Made by a program: the position numbers and the translations under genes. The notes below the pieces were generated by a model, which searched no databases, was not told the DNA's origin, and saw nothing but the letters and a program-made list of their open reading frames with translations. Of a stretch of DNA of 64,000 nt, positions 1 to 12,690 are shown piece after piece. The stretch comes from Ptiloglossa arizonensis (lineage: Eukaryota > Arthropoda > Insecta > Hymenoptera > Colletidae), in assembly GCF_051014685.1 (NCBI RefSeq), contig NC_135061.1, positions 7,240,029 to 7,304,028 on the forward strand, given 5' to 3'. Position 1 is the stretch's first letter, and the number at the start of each line of letters is the position of its first letter.

Positions 1-1775
1 TTCGAAATATTTTCTGTATAATGCTCGGCTTGCCAGGATTCTTCAACGTCCAAGGAGGAATCGAAGCATACCGGCGCTTAAATAACGTTCGGTACTTGAC
101 GCACATTAATCGAATCGAAACGATCGCGACACGAGCTATTTAATATCGATAAAAGTACCGAGCGGGTTTCCGTGGATGCTATGCGCCCACTTTCACGTAG
201 AGGGAGTCGATCGAAAAGTTTATCATTGAATTAGGGTCGACGAGATCAAAGGTGCGGAAAGATCAATGCATAATATAAGCAGCACGGCACGAGGGCGATC
301 TTTAAGTGGTATTCACATTGTTTCCGTTTGCTTCAAGTCGTGCCGAACGTACCGATTCACTTGGGCAAGTGTTCAATAACGAAGGAATCGCCGGTACAAG
401 CGATACCGAAACGTGTTTGAATTTTAAAAAGCGTTTAACATACGTGCACCGATAAACACGCTTCGTATGCAACTCGATAATTCTAGAAAGTTTGAGCGTC
501 ACTTGGCGCAGGGGATTTTTTATCGTTTAAAAAATTATCAAATTTTCTCGATCGTCGATTATTATTGGTTACGACCACAATTGCATCGCTTCGAGTGGAA
601 GTACCGACTTCCGTTTCCTCTTCGTACGATCGGTTAGGTTCAATCGAGTATGACAGATCACTTTTTAACGGTTAGAAGGGAATGTACCGATTGAAAATTT
701 GTGTCGTTTTAAATTGCAATAATTAAGAAGGAATTGTGAAGGGTACGTTAGCGAATGTGATTTCCATTCGAGGTGAAAATTTAAGTCGTTTTTAACGACT
801 CCGTAAAGAACCTACCTGACAGTTCCAACCATGACGTGGTACCGGATTGAGAGTCGCGCTCGTACTGAACGTGGACCGAACACGGCGGTACGTTTTTTAA
901 CGGTAAACAATCGGACGACGCGCAAGCGCACGCGCGTTCGTACGCACGCTATTCGTTTTTATGTATGCGAATAATAGACGAGACGACGCACATAATCACG
1001 GTTCACGTGCATTTGTTTCAACCGATAGACACTTGTTAACCCAACTACTCGTGTTAATATACTCGATCAAAGTTCCAAGCAGATTCGAAAAACTACTCCG
1101 AGAGACACGGAAACCCAGCTACCCGATTCTTTTCTAAATATTCGCCTCGTCGTTAAGAATTTTCACACTTTACAACGGAATTCCTCGATCGATGAATTCG
1201 TAGATATTTTTCAACGAAAGTCAATATTAACCTATTTTTTGCATACGCGCGAAGCACTCCTAAAGACTTGAACCGTATCTACTTACCAAGTAATGAATCA
1301 TGCATGTTGTGTATAATTTTGGCATTAATAATCGGTGCATACTTGCGTCTGATTACAATAGAAAAGAGTCTCATACATTTTGACTATTCTTTTTTTAAAC
1401 GTAACACCTTCTCATGAATAGGTATTACCTTTCCACGAAAGCGTTTCGTTTCGATTAATATTAATCGGCAAGATATTTTATGGAAACGCAAGTGTCCCTT
1501 TAAGGATTATAAGGTCGTAAGATTTATAAGGTCGCTTTCTATTCCGCATCAACGAAACAGTTGTGCTTAGGCTCGCTCGCTTAAGAAGTCATTGTCACGG
1601 ATAATTAGGTCAACGCGCGGTACTTGCATGTAGCGTAGTTTTTTCTTTTGCCCGCGAAACAACGTGTTTTCTTTCGCCTCGCCGTACTACCATAAACGAT
1701 ACCGTCTAATTACAAAAAGAAGTTTAAGTCTCCGTAACAAAACCGACTTAACTTTCTAGTAAGGTTAATGCAACG

Positions 1776-1800
1776 CGAGCGAACGAACGAACGAACGACC
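1776..1800. repeat. Tetranucleotide microsatellite (CGAA)n
   Basis: About six direct copies of CGAA. Each unit contains a CpG, which would be lost quickly in a methylated germline. Confidence 0.9.
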
Positions 1801-2009
1801 GCTACGACAAAATATGTCTCCCCAACAATGAAACAGCAAAAATGAAGATCTACTTACATGACCATCGCGGAATTTTTCATAATACGCCCGCATGGGCCGA
1901 ACTGTTGAATAGGACTCGGTGCATTTAGACTTCTCGTTCTCCTGGGAACAAAAATTTAGAACGATTAATAAAAGCATCGAATTAACGGAGGTTTCACGTA
2001 ACGCGGCTC

Positions 2010-2058
2010 GACGCAACGCAACGCAACGCAACGCAACGCAACGCAACGCAACGCAACG
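2010..2058. repeat. Pentanucleotide microsatellite (ACGCA)n
   Basis: Nine to ten nearly perfect copies of the pentamer ACGCA with a CpG in every unit. It produces arginine/alanine/threonine-repeat reading frames on both strands that should not be read as protein. Confidence 0.95.
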
Positions 2059-5000
2059 GAAGAAAAGAACAGGAATACTCTTGTCCTTGAACTTTTTTAT
2101 CGCATCTTCCTTCGTCACCGAGCACAGGACAGGCGGAAGTGTACGAGGGAAGATTCACGATATTGCAGGCGCTGCGAGGAAAGAAAAAACAAACTTCGCG
2201 CGGTACTTATTCATACGAGTACTCTCAGCGACATAATAGCGAGCGCATGCGAATCAATTTGTAATCCACTGTACAAGCAATTACGTCGGCATCTCGCAAA
2301 GTGACCGAAGGATCCACGCTGAAACGACATCGGACCGTCACAGATTGGTCATTATTTTTTTAACGCGAGTGTTAGCCAGTTGTGATTTATTACTGCTTAT
2401 GATTTACGAGCGATTCGACAATAAACATCAATAAAACGGAGCAATTTCGCCAAGGAAATAACGAGGTGCCATTAGCCAACGAAATACACGACAAAAGTGA
2501 ACGCGACGGATTACTTTACGAGTCGCCAACTCCGATGAAATATTCTATTCACGCGTAAACGTATAAATCAACCAGTCGTCTTGAATGGAATTTATTTACG
2601 AAACGTGTCGAAAATAGGCGCGAACCTATAACGTTACTCACCACGCTCGAACGCAATCGGTACGAATCGCTACACACGTTCGACATTACGCACGAGGGGT
2701 CACCCGTGAACACGAATACGAGAGCACGTGTACAGCGAGCCTGTTTTCGTTTCTTCTGACATAAGACGCGCAAAACAACAGACAAAGTGACGACCGGTTC
2801 GACGAAACTAATAATTCTAATCGTTCGAACCGCCACTCCTTAGGGTTAAAGACCGTTTGCGAACGATTATCGCAACCGTTTGCAACCGTTGGCTTAATCA
2901 TACGCTGATAACGCGCGACTTTGAAACGAACACGCTATTTTTTATCTCAAATGTGCACAATGGTCACGTTTTTACTCCCAACTCCAGACTCCGGACTGCC
3001 AACTCCTGCGTTTATCGTTCGTTCGGAGTACAACATCGATTCTCGTTACGACGCTTGAAAAATCTCTACCTGCGCAGTCTCTTCCGTGGAACATTGCCCA
3101 TCGACGAGTTGATCGATCCCTTTCCTAGTGGATTAACGATATCGAGATTAACATCTGGCCGTCCGTTTCCACCAATCTCCAGCAAAGCCGACACTTGGTT
3201 CGTCATTTTCTCACCCGGTAAATTGCGAACGATTAACCGCGAGCTCCTCGGGAAATATAGTATACGTATATCATGTACAAAGAGAATCGACTTCGGACGA
3301 GCGTTGCAAAAGCCACTCGATTTGCAAGATTCTGTCGACTCGTTCGGGGTACAGCTACGTTAATTACCTCCAACTTCGGCACGTGGTTGCGCAATCGTAC
3401 AACGATTCCAATTAAGGATTCGTCTCAATATTTCTATCGTTCGAATCGATTACCGACAGAGTCCCGTAAGTCGACTTTACCACCGATCGAATTCCTTGTA
3501 AACAACAGCGTACTGGCGGTATCGCCGTATTACTCGAGGTTGACGATCTCGCGATAGTAGAATTTTTTTTCGCAGAACGCTGCTCGAGCGTAATGTTTTC
3601 CGCTGACTCGGTAAACTCGCGTTACGTAAAAATTCTATCGCGCGCGATCGAGTACCGCTCAACGGAGATACCAGGATTCTTGTAAACCGCACGAGCGTCT
3701 ATTTAACGGAATTAATCGTTAAAATACGAAGGTCGATCTACGCGAAACGAAGAGCGCGGCCTTCGAACGATCCAACTACCAAGAAACGGTAAGATTCGGT
3801 TTCAAGGGCGGGCAATCCTTTCCTCGACACTTTCGACGGTACCGAATTAGAATTTACTCGGCATATCTTCCAACGTGCAGGCATTAAACGTTATACCGGA
3901 TTCGGAGCTAAGTTTGCGTACGTAGCACGAACACGTTACGATTCCAGTCGAACCGACAGGAGGGTATCTTTGAAACGATCTCTAAGCTCTCGATCCCGTA
4001 GAAGATTCTTGACGTCTTGGTCAATTGTCTCGCAGAAACGAATCACGTTCAACGACGATGAAAAATTTCAAAGCATCGATTCGACAACCTTGAACTCCCC
4101 GTCGGTAATCCCTCATGAAAGAATGCACGATGCAACGAACATCATTTATGTATTATTCATGTTACTCTTGTTGTAAAGCAATGTGCGATCCGGACGATGA
4201 TCGCACGCAAGTACACAACGAGGTTTCTTTCTCCTCCCGGATCGATCCTCCATTCGGAAATTTTCGAAGAAATTCACTTTTTCACACACCGAACTTTCAC
4301 CTCACTTCTTTCTCGTCCAGTACGTACTCGGGACGAAAAGATACTTTGTTCGTCACGATATACGGGGTGTACCGATAACGGACATTTCGCGAGGAGAGGA
4401 GTGAACTCCGGAAAGGACCGAATCGCGAGGTGGCTGCACGCAGAATGACGATCGGACAGAAGGTATCCAACAATTACGGGATTCTTTCTATGGAACCGTC
4501 GGTATACCGTACACTTTACGGTTCATGTCGATGCTAAATCTATCGCAATTTTATACAATATTATCCGATCGTGTGGTATCTTACGGGCAATAAATCTCCC
4601 GTCGAGTCGATCGGTTCTACTATATGTCGCGGCCGAGTCGTCTCATCGATTGGAAACTACCGCGCGCACCGACCGTACGAGACGAAACAAACGTGGAAGC
4701 ATTGTTGCACGTTTTCGAACGAGCCCGACGAGACACCGCAAACTACTTTGATAATGTTTCCAAATCCATTGGGTAACTTTTTCTTTCGGTTTCGCGCGGT
4801 CCGACCACCGACAGACTTTCTCCCGATCGATTGGGAAACGCAGCGAAAGACGGAGAGATTTTACGAAGATGTACAACGAACGGTACGAAGGGAGGATGGA
4901 CGGTGTCTCGTCGGTGAAAAGTGATGCGCGCTCGATCGGTGGTCCGGATTCTAGTACGCGGAAAGCTTACAAAACCGAACGCGATTTTCTTCACCGACTC

Positions 5001-6213
5001 GTCGTGGCTCTCGATCGAATCTGAAAAGGAGAAAACGATCGGTGCGTACGTCCGGTTCGGTAATCGATTACATCGACGTGAAATTTCTGAAATTCCAGCG
5101 CACGTAGTAACGGCTGCGAAGCCTATGGGAGCCCATGGCGCATCGAAGCTCCGAGCAAAACCCGAGTCAAATGGAATGTACAGCGAAAGGTGAACGCGTT
5201 CTCGCTCTCGAAGAAAGGAGCAACAAAAAACTCTCCCACCGAAGCGTTCGCGATTCGAGCAGGTACCGGCTCTTTGCACACGTGCAACTGAACACCGATG
5301 TGCAACACTCACGTACACAGTGATGTTTACCGTCGGCCTAAACGTCATTCGTAACGTAAAATTAGGAGAAACGATCGTTTCGGTTTCAACGGTAAGAAAC
5401 GTGCGACAACCCAGCCAGAGAGATTCGACCGTTCCGTACGTTCCATTCGGAGCAAGTGCAGATCACAGCCTCGATTTATTGCGCGATGAACGTCTCCCGG
5501 GAATATTTTCCATCGCGAGTGTCTCTTTGCGATGCGTAGTTGTCACAGACACGGTTGGTGACGGCCTTGTAGTCATCGAGAGTCGTTCGGAATGTTCAAC
5601 AGTGACCGATAATTAATAATACTCGACAACGGAGTAGGGTCCACCACGGACAGAATTTGCGCCGTCGTATCGTTGATTTTCGAGTATCGTACCGTCCAGT
5701 CTCAACGACGAGATCACTTCACGCTTTTCTACCTGCTTCGCGAACGCGTTACATAAATGGTGCACTACTGTTCAAATACACGTTGTAGCTCCGTTATTGT
5801 AACACATGTTACGATCGAAGATTGAGGTTAGGTATTCGGGACTCGTAAACCAACACCTGCCCTACCTTAATTCAGCCTCGTCCATGTGAACCGACCGTCG
5901 AAAAGGATTTATCAGGGTATCGAGAACGAGCAGAGTGTTCGACGAACGAGACTACGGATGTACGAATAGAGCGGGTGGAAGACACGCGTCAGAACTGAGG
6001 AATTGCAAAAGAAGCTCGTGGATAGCGTGGACGGGTCGACGCTGGCGTCGCGACGTCCAGTGCACTGCACGCATGCTCTGCACAGAATCGACCAATCGTT
6101 TTTGTTGCACGTGAGACAACGTCTATTTTCTACCGATTTTATTTAACTTCCTTTACGCAACTTTGCTTTTGGACGTGACAATGATGCAAATCTGATGAAA
6201 AATACGGAGTAAT

Positions 6214-6257
6214 CGTCGTCGTCGTTATTGTTGTTGTTGTTGTTGTTGTTTTTGTTG
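6214..6257. repeat. Trinucleotide microsatellite (GTC)n/(GTT)n
   Basis: A run of GTC triplets grades into about eight GTT triplets, with one GTTTTT interruption near the end. Confidence 0.9.
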
Positions 6258-6761
6258 CCGTTAGAATGTAAGATTTCTGGTATTGTAAACTGGTTTACGT
6301 GCACCTTCCTTCTTGCACGCGTGTTTTATAAATAATAAAATCGCGTATCTCGCTCAGCAGACGTTGACGAATCGTTAACCTGTTCGAGCAACAGTTTATC
6401 AATTTATATTGGCGCGATGCGTCCCCGTGTAGTAGGAATATTGAGCAAGCAAACGACTTCGTTCAAGTTTCGCACGAATCGGAATCGGATTACGCGGTTC
6501 CAGTTTAATTACGAAATTGAACGACCGTATACTGGTTTCGCTATAGCTTCGTTCGTGCGACTTACTTTTCATTTCGCTGCAAACGAATCCCGCTATTACT
6601 TAGCCAGGTGTTCCCGACAAAGAAGGTAAATGTAACCGAGCGATTTAATCGGGCAAAAATTTCTCGTCGACACTTTAGACGTTTCGCACGAATCTATATT
6701 GGAGCGAACTCGGCCGTTACCCGGGTACGTAAAATCATCGATTATTACCGTAAAAAAATGA

Positions 6762-6833
6762 TTCCGGTACCGGGAATCGAACCCGAGCCTCCTGGGTGAG
6801 AGCCAGGTATCCTAGCCACTAGACCATACCGGA
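6762..6833 (-). tRNA. tRNA-Glu (anticodon CTC)
   Basis: Read on the minus strand, the 72-nt sequence folds into a complete cloverleaf. The 7-bp acceptor stem pairs TCCGGTA with TACCGGA and is followed by discriminator A. The anticodon stem CCTGG/CCAGG encloses a loop with anticodon CTC, which reads GAG. The T arm has the canonical GGTTCGATTCC, which is also the B box of the internal pol III promoter. No intron is present and CCA is not encoded, as in eukaryotic nuclear genes. No stem mismatch is visible. Confidence 0.97.
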
Positions 6834-7170
6834 TTTAGTGACTACGAATATATGAAATTACAAACAGTTCGGTGAGAGTTAACGATAATTTGGCAACGAG
6901 TGTTTATTTTTGATCGCCCAGTTGTACCGAGACTCGGTATTATTTATTTTTATAATCGAGAAATGGAAATTTCCATCACCGGCAAACTTTAAACGCGGAG
7001 AGGATACGTTTCGTCGAGACGGTTTTATCGATAGCCGTATTGTTCGATCGCGTGCAAAGTTACCATTTTTCGAAATAATTTTCCTTCTTTCGAAAGTGAA
7101 AATTGCGAGGAGCATTGGTGTACGATAGTTTTCTTCCCACTTTCGAAAATGGTGAAAAGTGGTTACTCAC

Positions 7171-7349
7171 GGCCAAGTGCCGGAACGTTTCCTGCGTCGC
7201 GTTTCCGGGTCCTTGTCGTAATCTTCGAGGAAGGGCATATCCGCGTAGACATCGTCGATACCGATGATCCCCTTGTTCCTCGCGATACACCTCCAGTCGA
7301 GCATTTCGCTCACGCTTCGTCGTCGTGGCTTCTCCCTCACCATTTCCAT
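7171..7349 (-). CDS. Putative first coding exon of an unidentified gene
   Basis: I do not recognise the gene. The minus strand opens with ATG at 7349, three codons after an in-frame TAA, and stays open for 59 codons to a strong donor (GTGAGT) that leaves phase 2. Third codon positions are clearly GC-biased and the residues are diverse (Trp, Cys, Met, Asp, Tyr present), unlike the repetitive shadow frames nearby. The peptide has a basic stretch with a possible kinase site (RRRSVSEMLDW, residues 9-19), an acidic middle (DDVYADMPFLEDYD) and a second basic cluster (RRRKRS, residues 51-56) before the splice site. No good acceptor with a pyrimidine tract lies just upstream, so an initial exon fits better than an internal one. 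The next exon was not found and may lie left of position 1. The exon at 16878-16990 ends in the same phase, so the two could be alternative first exons of one gene. Confidence 0.55.
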
Positions 7350-10300
7350 TATCCGTTAATCATCTCCTATTTCGAATCGTTTCAACAACGTCCCGCGAAC
7401 ACGTTCACCGTGTTGCGCGTTTTCGATGTTCCGTTCTCACTGGGTTTACGCCTACAAGATCCTTCGACGCAACACGTGCTCGATGCAACGAACTTTCGAC
7501 AAGGCCGCACACATTTTCAACACTTTGAAAGTTCGTAACGTGTATCGAACGTATCGTATCACACTCGTCTCGAAGGTTCACCGTTTGGCCCGTGAACGCA
7601 ATTTCAAAGAGGAATTTCGATCGCAAACGATCGATGCGTCCGGTCCTCGGTGTATCGACGAGCCGATCACGTGTTTACGTGCGATTTTCGCGCGGTACTT
7701 TCAAACGCCCTACGAGGCCCGCGCTTTCTTTTTTCTTTTACGTAAGTGGAAATAATTAATGTCTAGCTCGTACCGACCTGGCAGCCGAAGACCCCATTCC
7801 GCGAGGTAACCGGTAGAAAAAGGAAAAACGACTCCGTTCGATGTGAGCCACACACGCGTATATATTATACATAAATAAAAGTTAAAGCGTTGCGTAATTC
7901 TCGCTCGATGGTAATAAATTTGCGCGAACGTAACGTTCCACGTGCACGGGAAACTGCCAAGTACGAGACGTCGACTCGATTTTAACATCGGTGTCGATGA
8001 AAGAACGCGATACTTACACGATCGTTGCTTCCTGTTACGAACGGCTACCGATCGAGTTTTCCAACGAAATTACCCCAGAACGGCCGAGTCGCGTTAACGC
8101 GACTATTTCATTTTAACGCGGTGGTTCTTGCGACCTACTTTCCTCGCGGACTTTGACAATTTCACTTCGGTACGAACTTGGCAATTCGTTCGTTATCGGA
8201 CGCGTTTTCTCGTTTATTCTTTTATCTTATCGTTCGACGGCAATTATATTCGACAAAATTATCTACGATAGACACAGAGTCGTGCGATTTCGTTTCCACG
8301 TTCCCGATCGTTCCGGTGTTACGTTCGACAACGAGTCGAGAACGTCGCGACCGGTGTAAATAATTATCGCCCGGTTGCGAATCAACGATTACGCGTTTGC
8401 ACTGCCGTTACCGTTGTCGCTGCGAAATCGAGCGAGAATCCGCTGCAACAACCGAATCGGAATTTCGAATTGCTACGGTGGCCTGTCATCGTTCCCCGAG
8501 GCTCGACTCGAAATTGAAATTTACGATCAACGGTCACCTCGAACCGCGGTTAGATAATTACTCGTCGCTCGAAGCGATCCGCGAGAGTCTCGCGCGACGA
8601 AAACGCGGTTAATTCCACGGTAAACGGGGAAGTGGTTTTCTGGATTTTCAACGAACGCCGTTTCAGCTCCGCCGAATGATTCGTCGATGGGACGTTTAAC
8701 CGCGAAATTGCGTCAAACTATTTTTAAAAGAGAAAGCATACTTACAAGGACGAAATTCTAGTTAAAAATACCGTCGCGACCGTAAAACGTTCGCGATTGC
8801 GTCTCGAGACGTTCTAGTTACTTCGCGTCGATACGACGGCCCTACGACTTACGGAACCGCTCGTTAAAGTACCGCGATTTCCCACGGGGGAGACCTCTTT
8901 GCGAGAAATCGATCGCAGAAAACGCAACAACGGTTTAGAAACGAGGTCTCCGAACCGGAATCCTGAGCGAACGAACGACAACGGTGACGAGAGTACCGCG
9001 ATCGACGACCGCTCAGAGTTCACTGAGGAACGACTTTACCGGCCGCAGTCTCTGAAAGGCACTTAGGGCTTTCTAACTCGCGCCTCGCCCCACCATGCTA
9101 CCTCTACTATCTTAATACGCGTACATAGGTGATAAAAAAGAAGGAAAAAAAAATATGTGTCGAGGAAGCAACGGCGAAGGCGTTCGAGTGTAACCGTCAA
9201 CGTACGTACGCGTTGAAAAATTCAACGCGCGATACAATTTTCAAACGTACATACACGATCGCTCGTGACCGACCAAAGACTGCTAGCGTCGATGTTTTTG
9301 CTTTTGTATTACGCAACCGTACAATGCACGGTATCCTTACACGGATAAATGCACTTTGCGTTATCGTCCAAGTCCAGGGTAACGAGAGCTGTTTTTTCTT
9401 TCTCTTTTTGCCTTTTTCTCTCGAGTCGCGAAGGCTTTCTTTTACATCGCGTATCGAGCACCGGTTGCGTTTAAACGGCAACTCGTGCCAGTTGGTCGTT
9501 CCACGTAGAAAGAGGTCGATGCAAGTTCGTTCCTTCCTCGTGGCGTCCTCTTGTTCGTTGGGTGTCGTTCGAGAGGGAAGGTTGTTTTCACGGTTGTCGC
9601 AAGTATGCAGCTCGAGCGAAGCAAACTCCTAATCGGTGAAAGCGAGAACGAAAGGCAAATAAACGATCAACTGGTTCATTTGCAAGGAAACCTCGCAGCT
9701 GCGCGGCAGTGTCGCGCTTGCGAGCCTAGACGGTGTCAAGCTCGACCTATTTTCATTGTTCTTTTTCGAATACAAAGGGTCATTCTTCTCGTCGTTTCAC
9801 TCGCCTCGGCGTCATCGACGACGCCGATAACCGTGTTCCCTCCTCTCGCTTTCCGATCACGATTGTCCATTTCCCGTTTTCCCATCGAAAACAAAGAAAA
9901 GGATCGAAGGATCGCGATGCGCGAGAACCGTGGGAAACCGTGGGGAACCGTCGTACGCACGGTAGAGAGAGAGTTTACGGTTCGCGTTGTTCCCATGTGG
10001 TTTTCCTCCTTGACTTTTTCCCGATTATACCGGCGGAAAGGTTACATCTCGATAAGAACTCGTGGCCGACTTCCGGCCGCCGTCTTCGTCTCCCAATGTT
10101 GTCGAACCCTGCACACCGTGTCGAACGGTTTCGATCGACTCCCTGTACTTCGACCCATCGAAAGAAAATATTTTCTCGCGAATCCCGACGCGAGCTCGTC
10201 GCCTCTTCGATTGCGTAATAAACAGTGATACGTACCGCGAGAAGTATATATAACAAGCAGGTCGTAAGGCATAACTGTAAACCAGTTGCATGTAATGCAA

Positions 10301-12001
10301 TTATGGTATGAAAGTGATCAAAATTTATTGCGGCCGCCGGTACCGTGTTGCAAAACCGATGGGACGAGAAGCAAACCGAAATACCCGCGGAGAAACAGCC
10401 GTCTTCCCAGGGCCGTACCGATCGCGTAGACGATTCTTTCTTTCCTTTCGTTTTTTCACGCGTTATCGATAACACCGAGGCACACGATGCCGAATACGCG
10501 TAGAATAATTTCGAAACGAGACACCTTCCTGGCAATTCCCTCGCTCGACGAATACGAAAGTCGTGGAGAAAATTCGACTCGACGATGTCCCAATTTCAAT
10601 TGTACGTCCGTTAGAAACTTCATTTTTACGAGAGAGATACATATTTATTCCAAGGACGAGTGTCGCAAGGCTCGTTACGGTCTTCTCGACGCGTCGGCGA
10701 CAAATATTTTGGTTGCTAGGGATTGCACACTTCGTCCTCTGCGAGTGATTTTGCAAATTGTCTCTCGTACGATATTGTTTCGCAATTATTGGAAGAGTCT
10801 CGCGACGATGCGACGGTTATTTTTCCTCAAACTATCCGCAAAGTCTATTTCCCCTTTCTCTTCCGTTCTTCGATTCGCTTCACCGCTTTCTTCCCGATAG
10901 ACGTTTCGTTAGCCCGACGTCACGAATAAATTAATCTCAACGCCTGTTCGTATCGTTCTTGAAACGATCAAGTTCCTCGACATCGAATCGTCATTTTCAG
11001 ATCAGTCGCGACTCGTCGCAGCATCGACCGTTACACTGTCGCGCAGCGTCCTGACAACCAAAGTCGTGACTTATACCGTCACGTTTGCACGATCGCAGCG
11101 TTACGAGACGTACAATGAATTTGAGCAGCCAAAAATACTTAGCGCAGACCGTACAAGTTACTTTTATCTTCCCTACCCCGTAGCTAGATTCGTTAAGTAC
11201 AAAGTCCCTATTCTTCTATCGCGTTGTTTGCTATTCTTCCGTACGTTTGTATACTTTGTCGAGACAGTGTCATTCGACACCCGGTAGAAACGCAATTCCA
11301 AATAACTCGCCATGGTTCGGTGTACACTCTCCCAGGACACATGGTTCGTGTCGAGCCTTTATTACTTTCAAACGTTCACGAAAATACGTTCAACTCAGGG
11401 TACAAACTGTTCGCGTTCCATTTTGCAGAAACGAACAACGAATAAAAGATAAACTACCTATTATCCGTTACTTGTTGAATAAAAATTAGAATTTCAATTG
11501 TGGAATAAAATATTGTTCGTCACGGTTCCAAACCCTCGAGGTCTTTGAGAAGAATTGCATCTCCGAGACGCGAATCGTTCGTGCGTCGAGGCCCTAAGAC
11601 GACAATATCTGTGCGATTAACAATTTCCATTTAAACTTTCAAAGAACGGACTTTCTACGGAAAGGAAGTCCACGTACAAACAGCCTTTTGTGCATTCCGT
11701 GGAACGAGATACTGTCTCACAGAAGAATATAAAACCCGTGGTTTGAGGACGATATTGTGGTCAACAATGAGGCTGTGTCCTTCCAGAAGTGCATTTATGC
11801 AACGGTAATGATCATTCTGCCTTCATGACTAGCAATAAATATCTTTATACCTCGCGAGTATCGCGTTTCCTCCGCTAGATTATAATGACGTATCCGAATG
11901 CAGAAAATTATACAACTGTAACAAATGACATTGGTTCAAGCTGCTCGAAAGTGTGTCACAGGAAACCGTCTCAAAGTACGGAACGAGAACTACTACCAGG
12001 T
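7350..12001. other. Intergenic or intronic DNA, no supported gene
   Basis: CpG-rich sequence with several long overlapping frames, for example about 9550-10230 on the plus strand and 9975-10535 on the minus strand. They are mutually exclusive, arginine-rich and lack recognisable domains, so none is called. From about 11450 to the tRNA the sequence becomes more AT-rich. No RNA gene or mobile element was recognised. Confidence 0.55.
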
Positions 12002-12073
12002 GCGATGGTGGTGTAATGGTCAGCATAGTTGCCTTCCAAGCAGTTGATCCGGGTTCGATTCCCGGCCATCGCA
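12002..12073 (+). tRNA. tRNA-Gly (anticodon TCC)
   Basis: A 72-nt cloverleaf with acceptor stem GCGATGG paired to CCATCGC and discriminator A. The anticodon loop reads CTTCCAA, giving TCC, which decodes GGA. The A-box region (TGGTGTAATGG) and the B box GGTTCGATTCC are intact. A T run (CTTTTTTA) starts 3 nt downstream and fits pol III termination. It is followed 546 nt later by a second Gly tRNA with a different anticodon on the same strand. Confidence 0.97.
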
Positions 12074-12619
12074 CACTTTTTTATTTTTACGATTTCCATC
12101 GATTTTGAACCGACAATTATTTTCGTACGTATACAAACATTATCGTTATTAATGTTTTTGAACCTTATCACAATTTACGAACGTATCGCAGAGAGAAATG
12201 TACAATCGAATCTTGCAAAGATTGTACTCGGTGCTGCAATATACGGAGTAAAAAGTTATTTTCATTAAATCGTTTGTTGTTCGTTTCAAACTTTCAATAT
12301 TTTTGAATTTAAAAAACACAGCAAAGTGTGTTCATATATTCGAATTTGATATATTTAGTAACTAAAAAAAAAAAAAAAACAAGTAAACGATTCAATTATT
12401 AACGCGAAGATTGGTATAATTATTTATTTATTTATTTTTTTTTTTTTTTTATTTATTAAACGGTGAAAAAATTCTATAGCGTGCAAAATAGTAACAAGTA
12501 CTGATAAAACACGAGACGTAACGATATCGTAATTGGAACATTTCGTTTGTGAAATACGATTGATATTTCAGAGCCGCGTGAAACGGATTACCACTAAAGT
12601 AACGTACTCAGTGCAAGAA
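12074..12619. other. AT-rich spacer between two Gly tRNA genes
   Basis: A 546-nt AT-rich spacer with an A17 run near 12363 and a TTTA/T-rich tract at 12420-12452. No gene seen. Confidence 0.7.
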
Positions 12620-12690
12620 GCACTGCTGGTGTAGTGGTATCATGCAAGATTCCCATTCTTGCGACCCGGGTTCGATTCCCGGGCAGTGCA
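12620..12690 (+). tRNA. tRNA-Gly (anticodon CCC)
   Basis: A 71-nt cloverleaf with acceptor stem GCACTGC paired to GCAGTGC and discriminator A. The anticodon stem CAAGA/TCTTG holds loop TTCCCAT, giving CCC, which decodes GGG. The T arm CCCGGGTTCGATTCCCGGG is perfect. A T9 terminator run begins 4 nt after the gene. Body and acceptor stem differ clearly from the Gly-TCC gene upstream, so the two are distinct isoacceptors and not a recent tandem copy. Confidence 0.97.

Larger units (their letters stand above)
1..6761. other. Intergenic or intronic DNA, no supported gene
   Basis: About 6.8 kb of CpG-rich sequence without a gene I can support. Open frames of up to 201 codons occur on both strands, but they overlap each other, have arginine/serine-rich compositions typical of CpG-rich non-coding DNA, and match no domain I know. 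Simple repeats at 1776-1800, 2010-2058 and 6214-6257 are listed separately. If the orphan exons at 7171-7349 and 16878-16990 belong to a gene continuing leftwards, this stretch would be intron. Confidence 0.6.

Noticed and set aside
4743..5348. 201-codon minus-strand open frame
   Set aside because: Arginine/serine-rich, no domain, overlaps equally long frames on the other strand in CpG-rich DNA. No splice or promoter context supports it.
9551..10535. Long overlapping frames (225 codons plus strand, 186 codons minus strand)
   Set aside because: They cover the same bases on opposite strands, with random-looking composition and no conserved motif.
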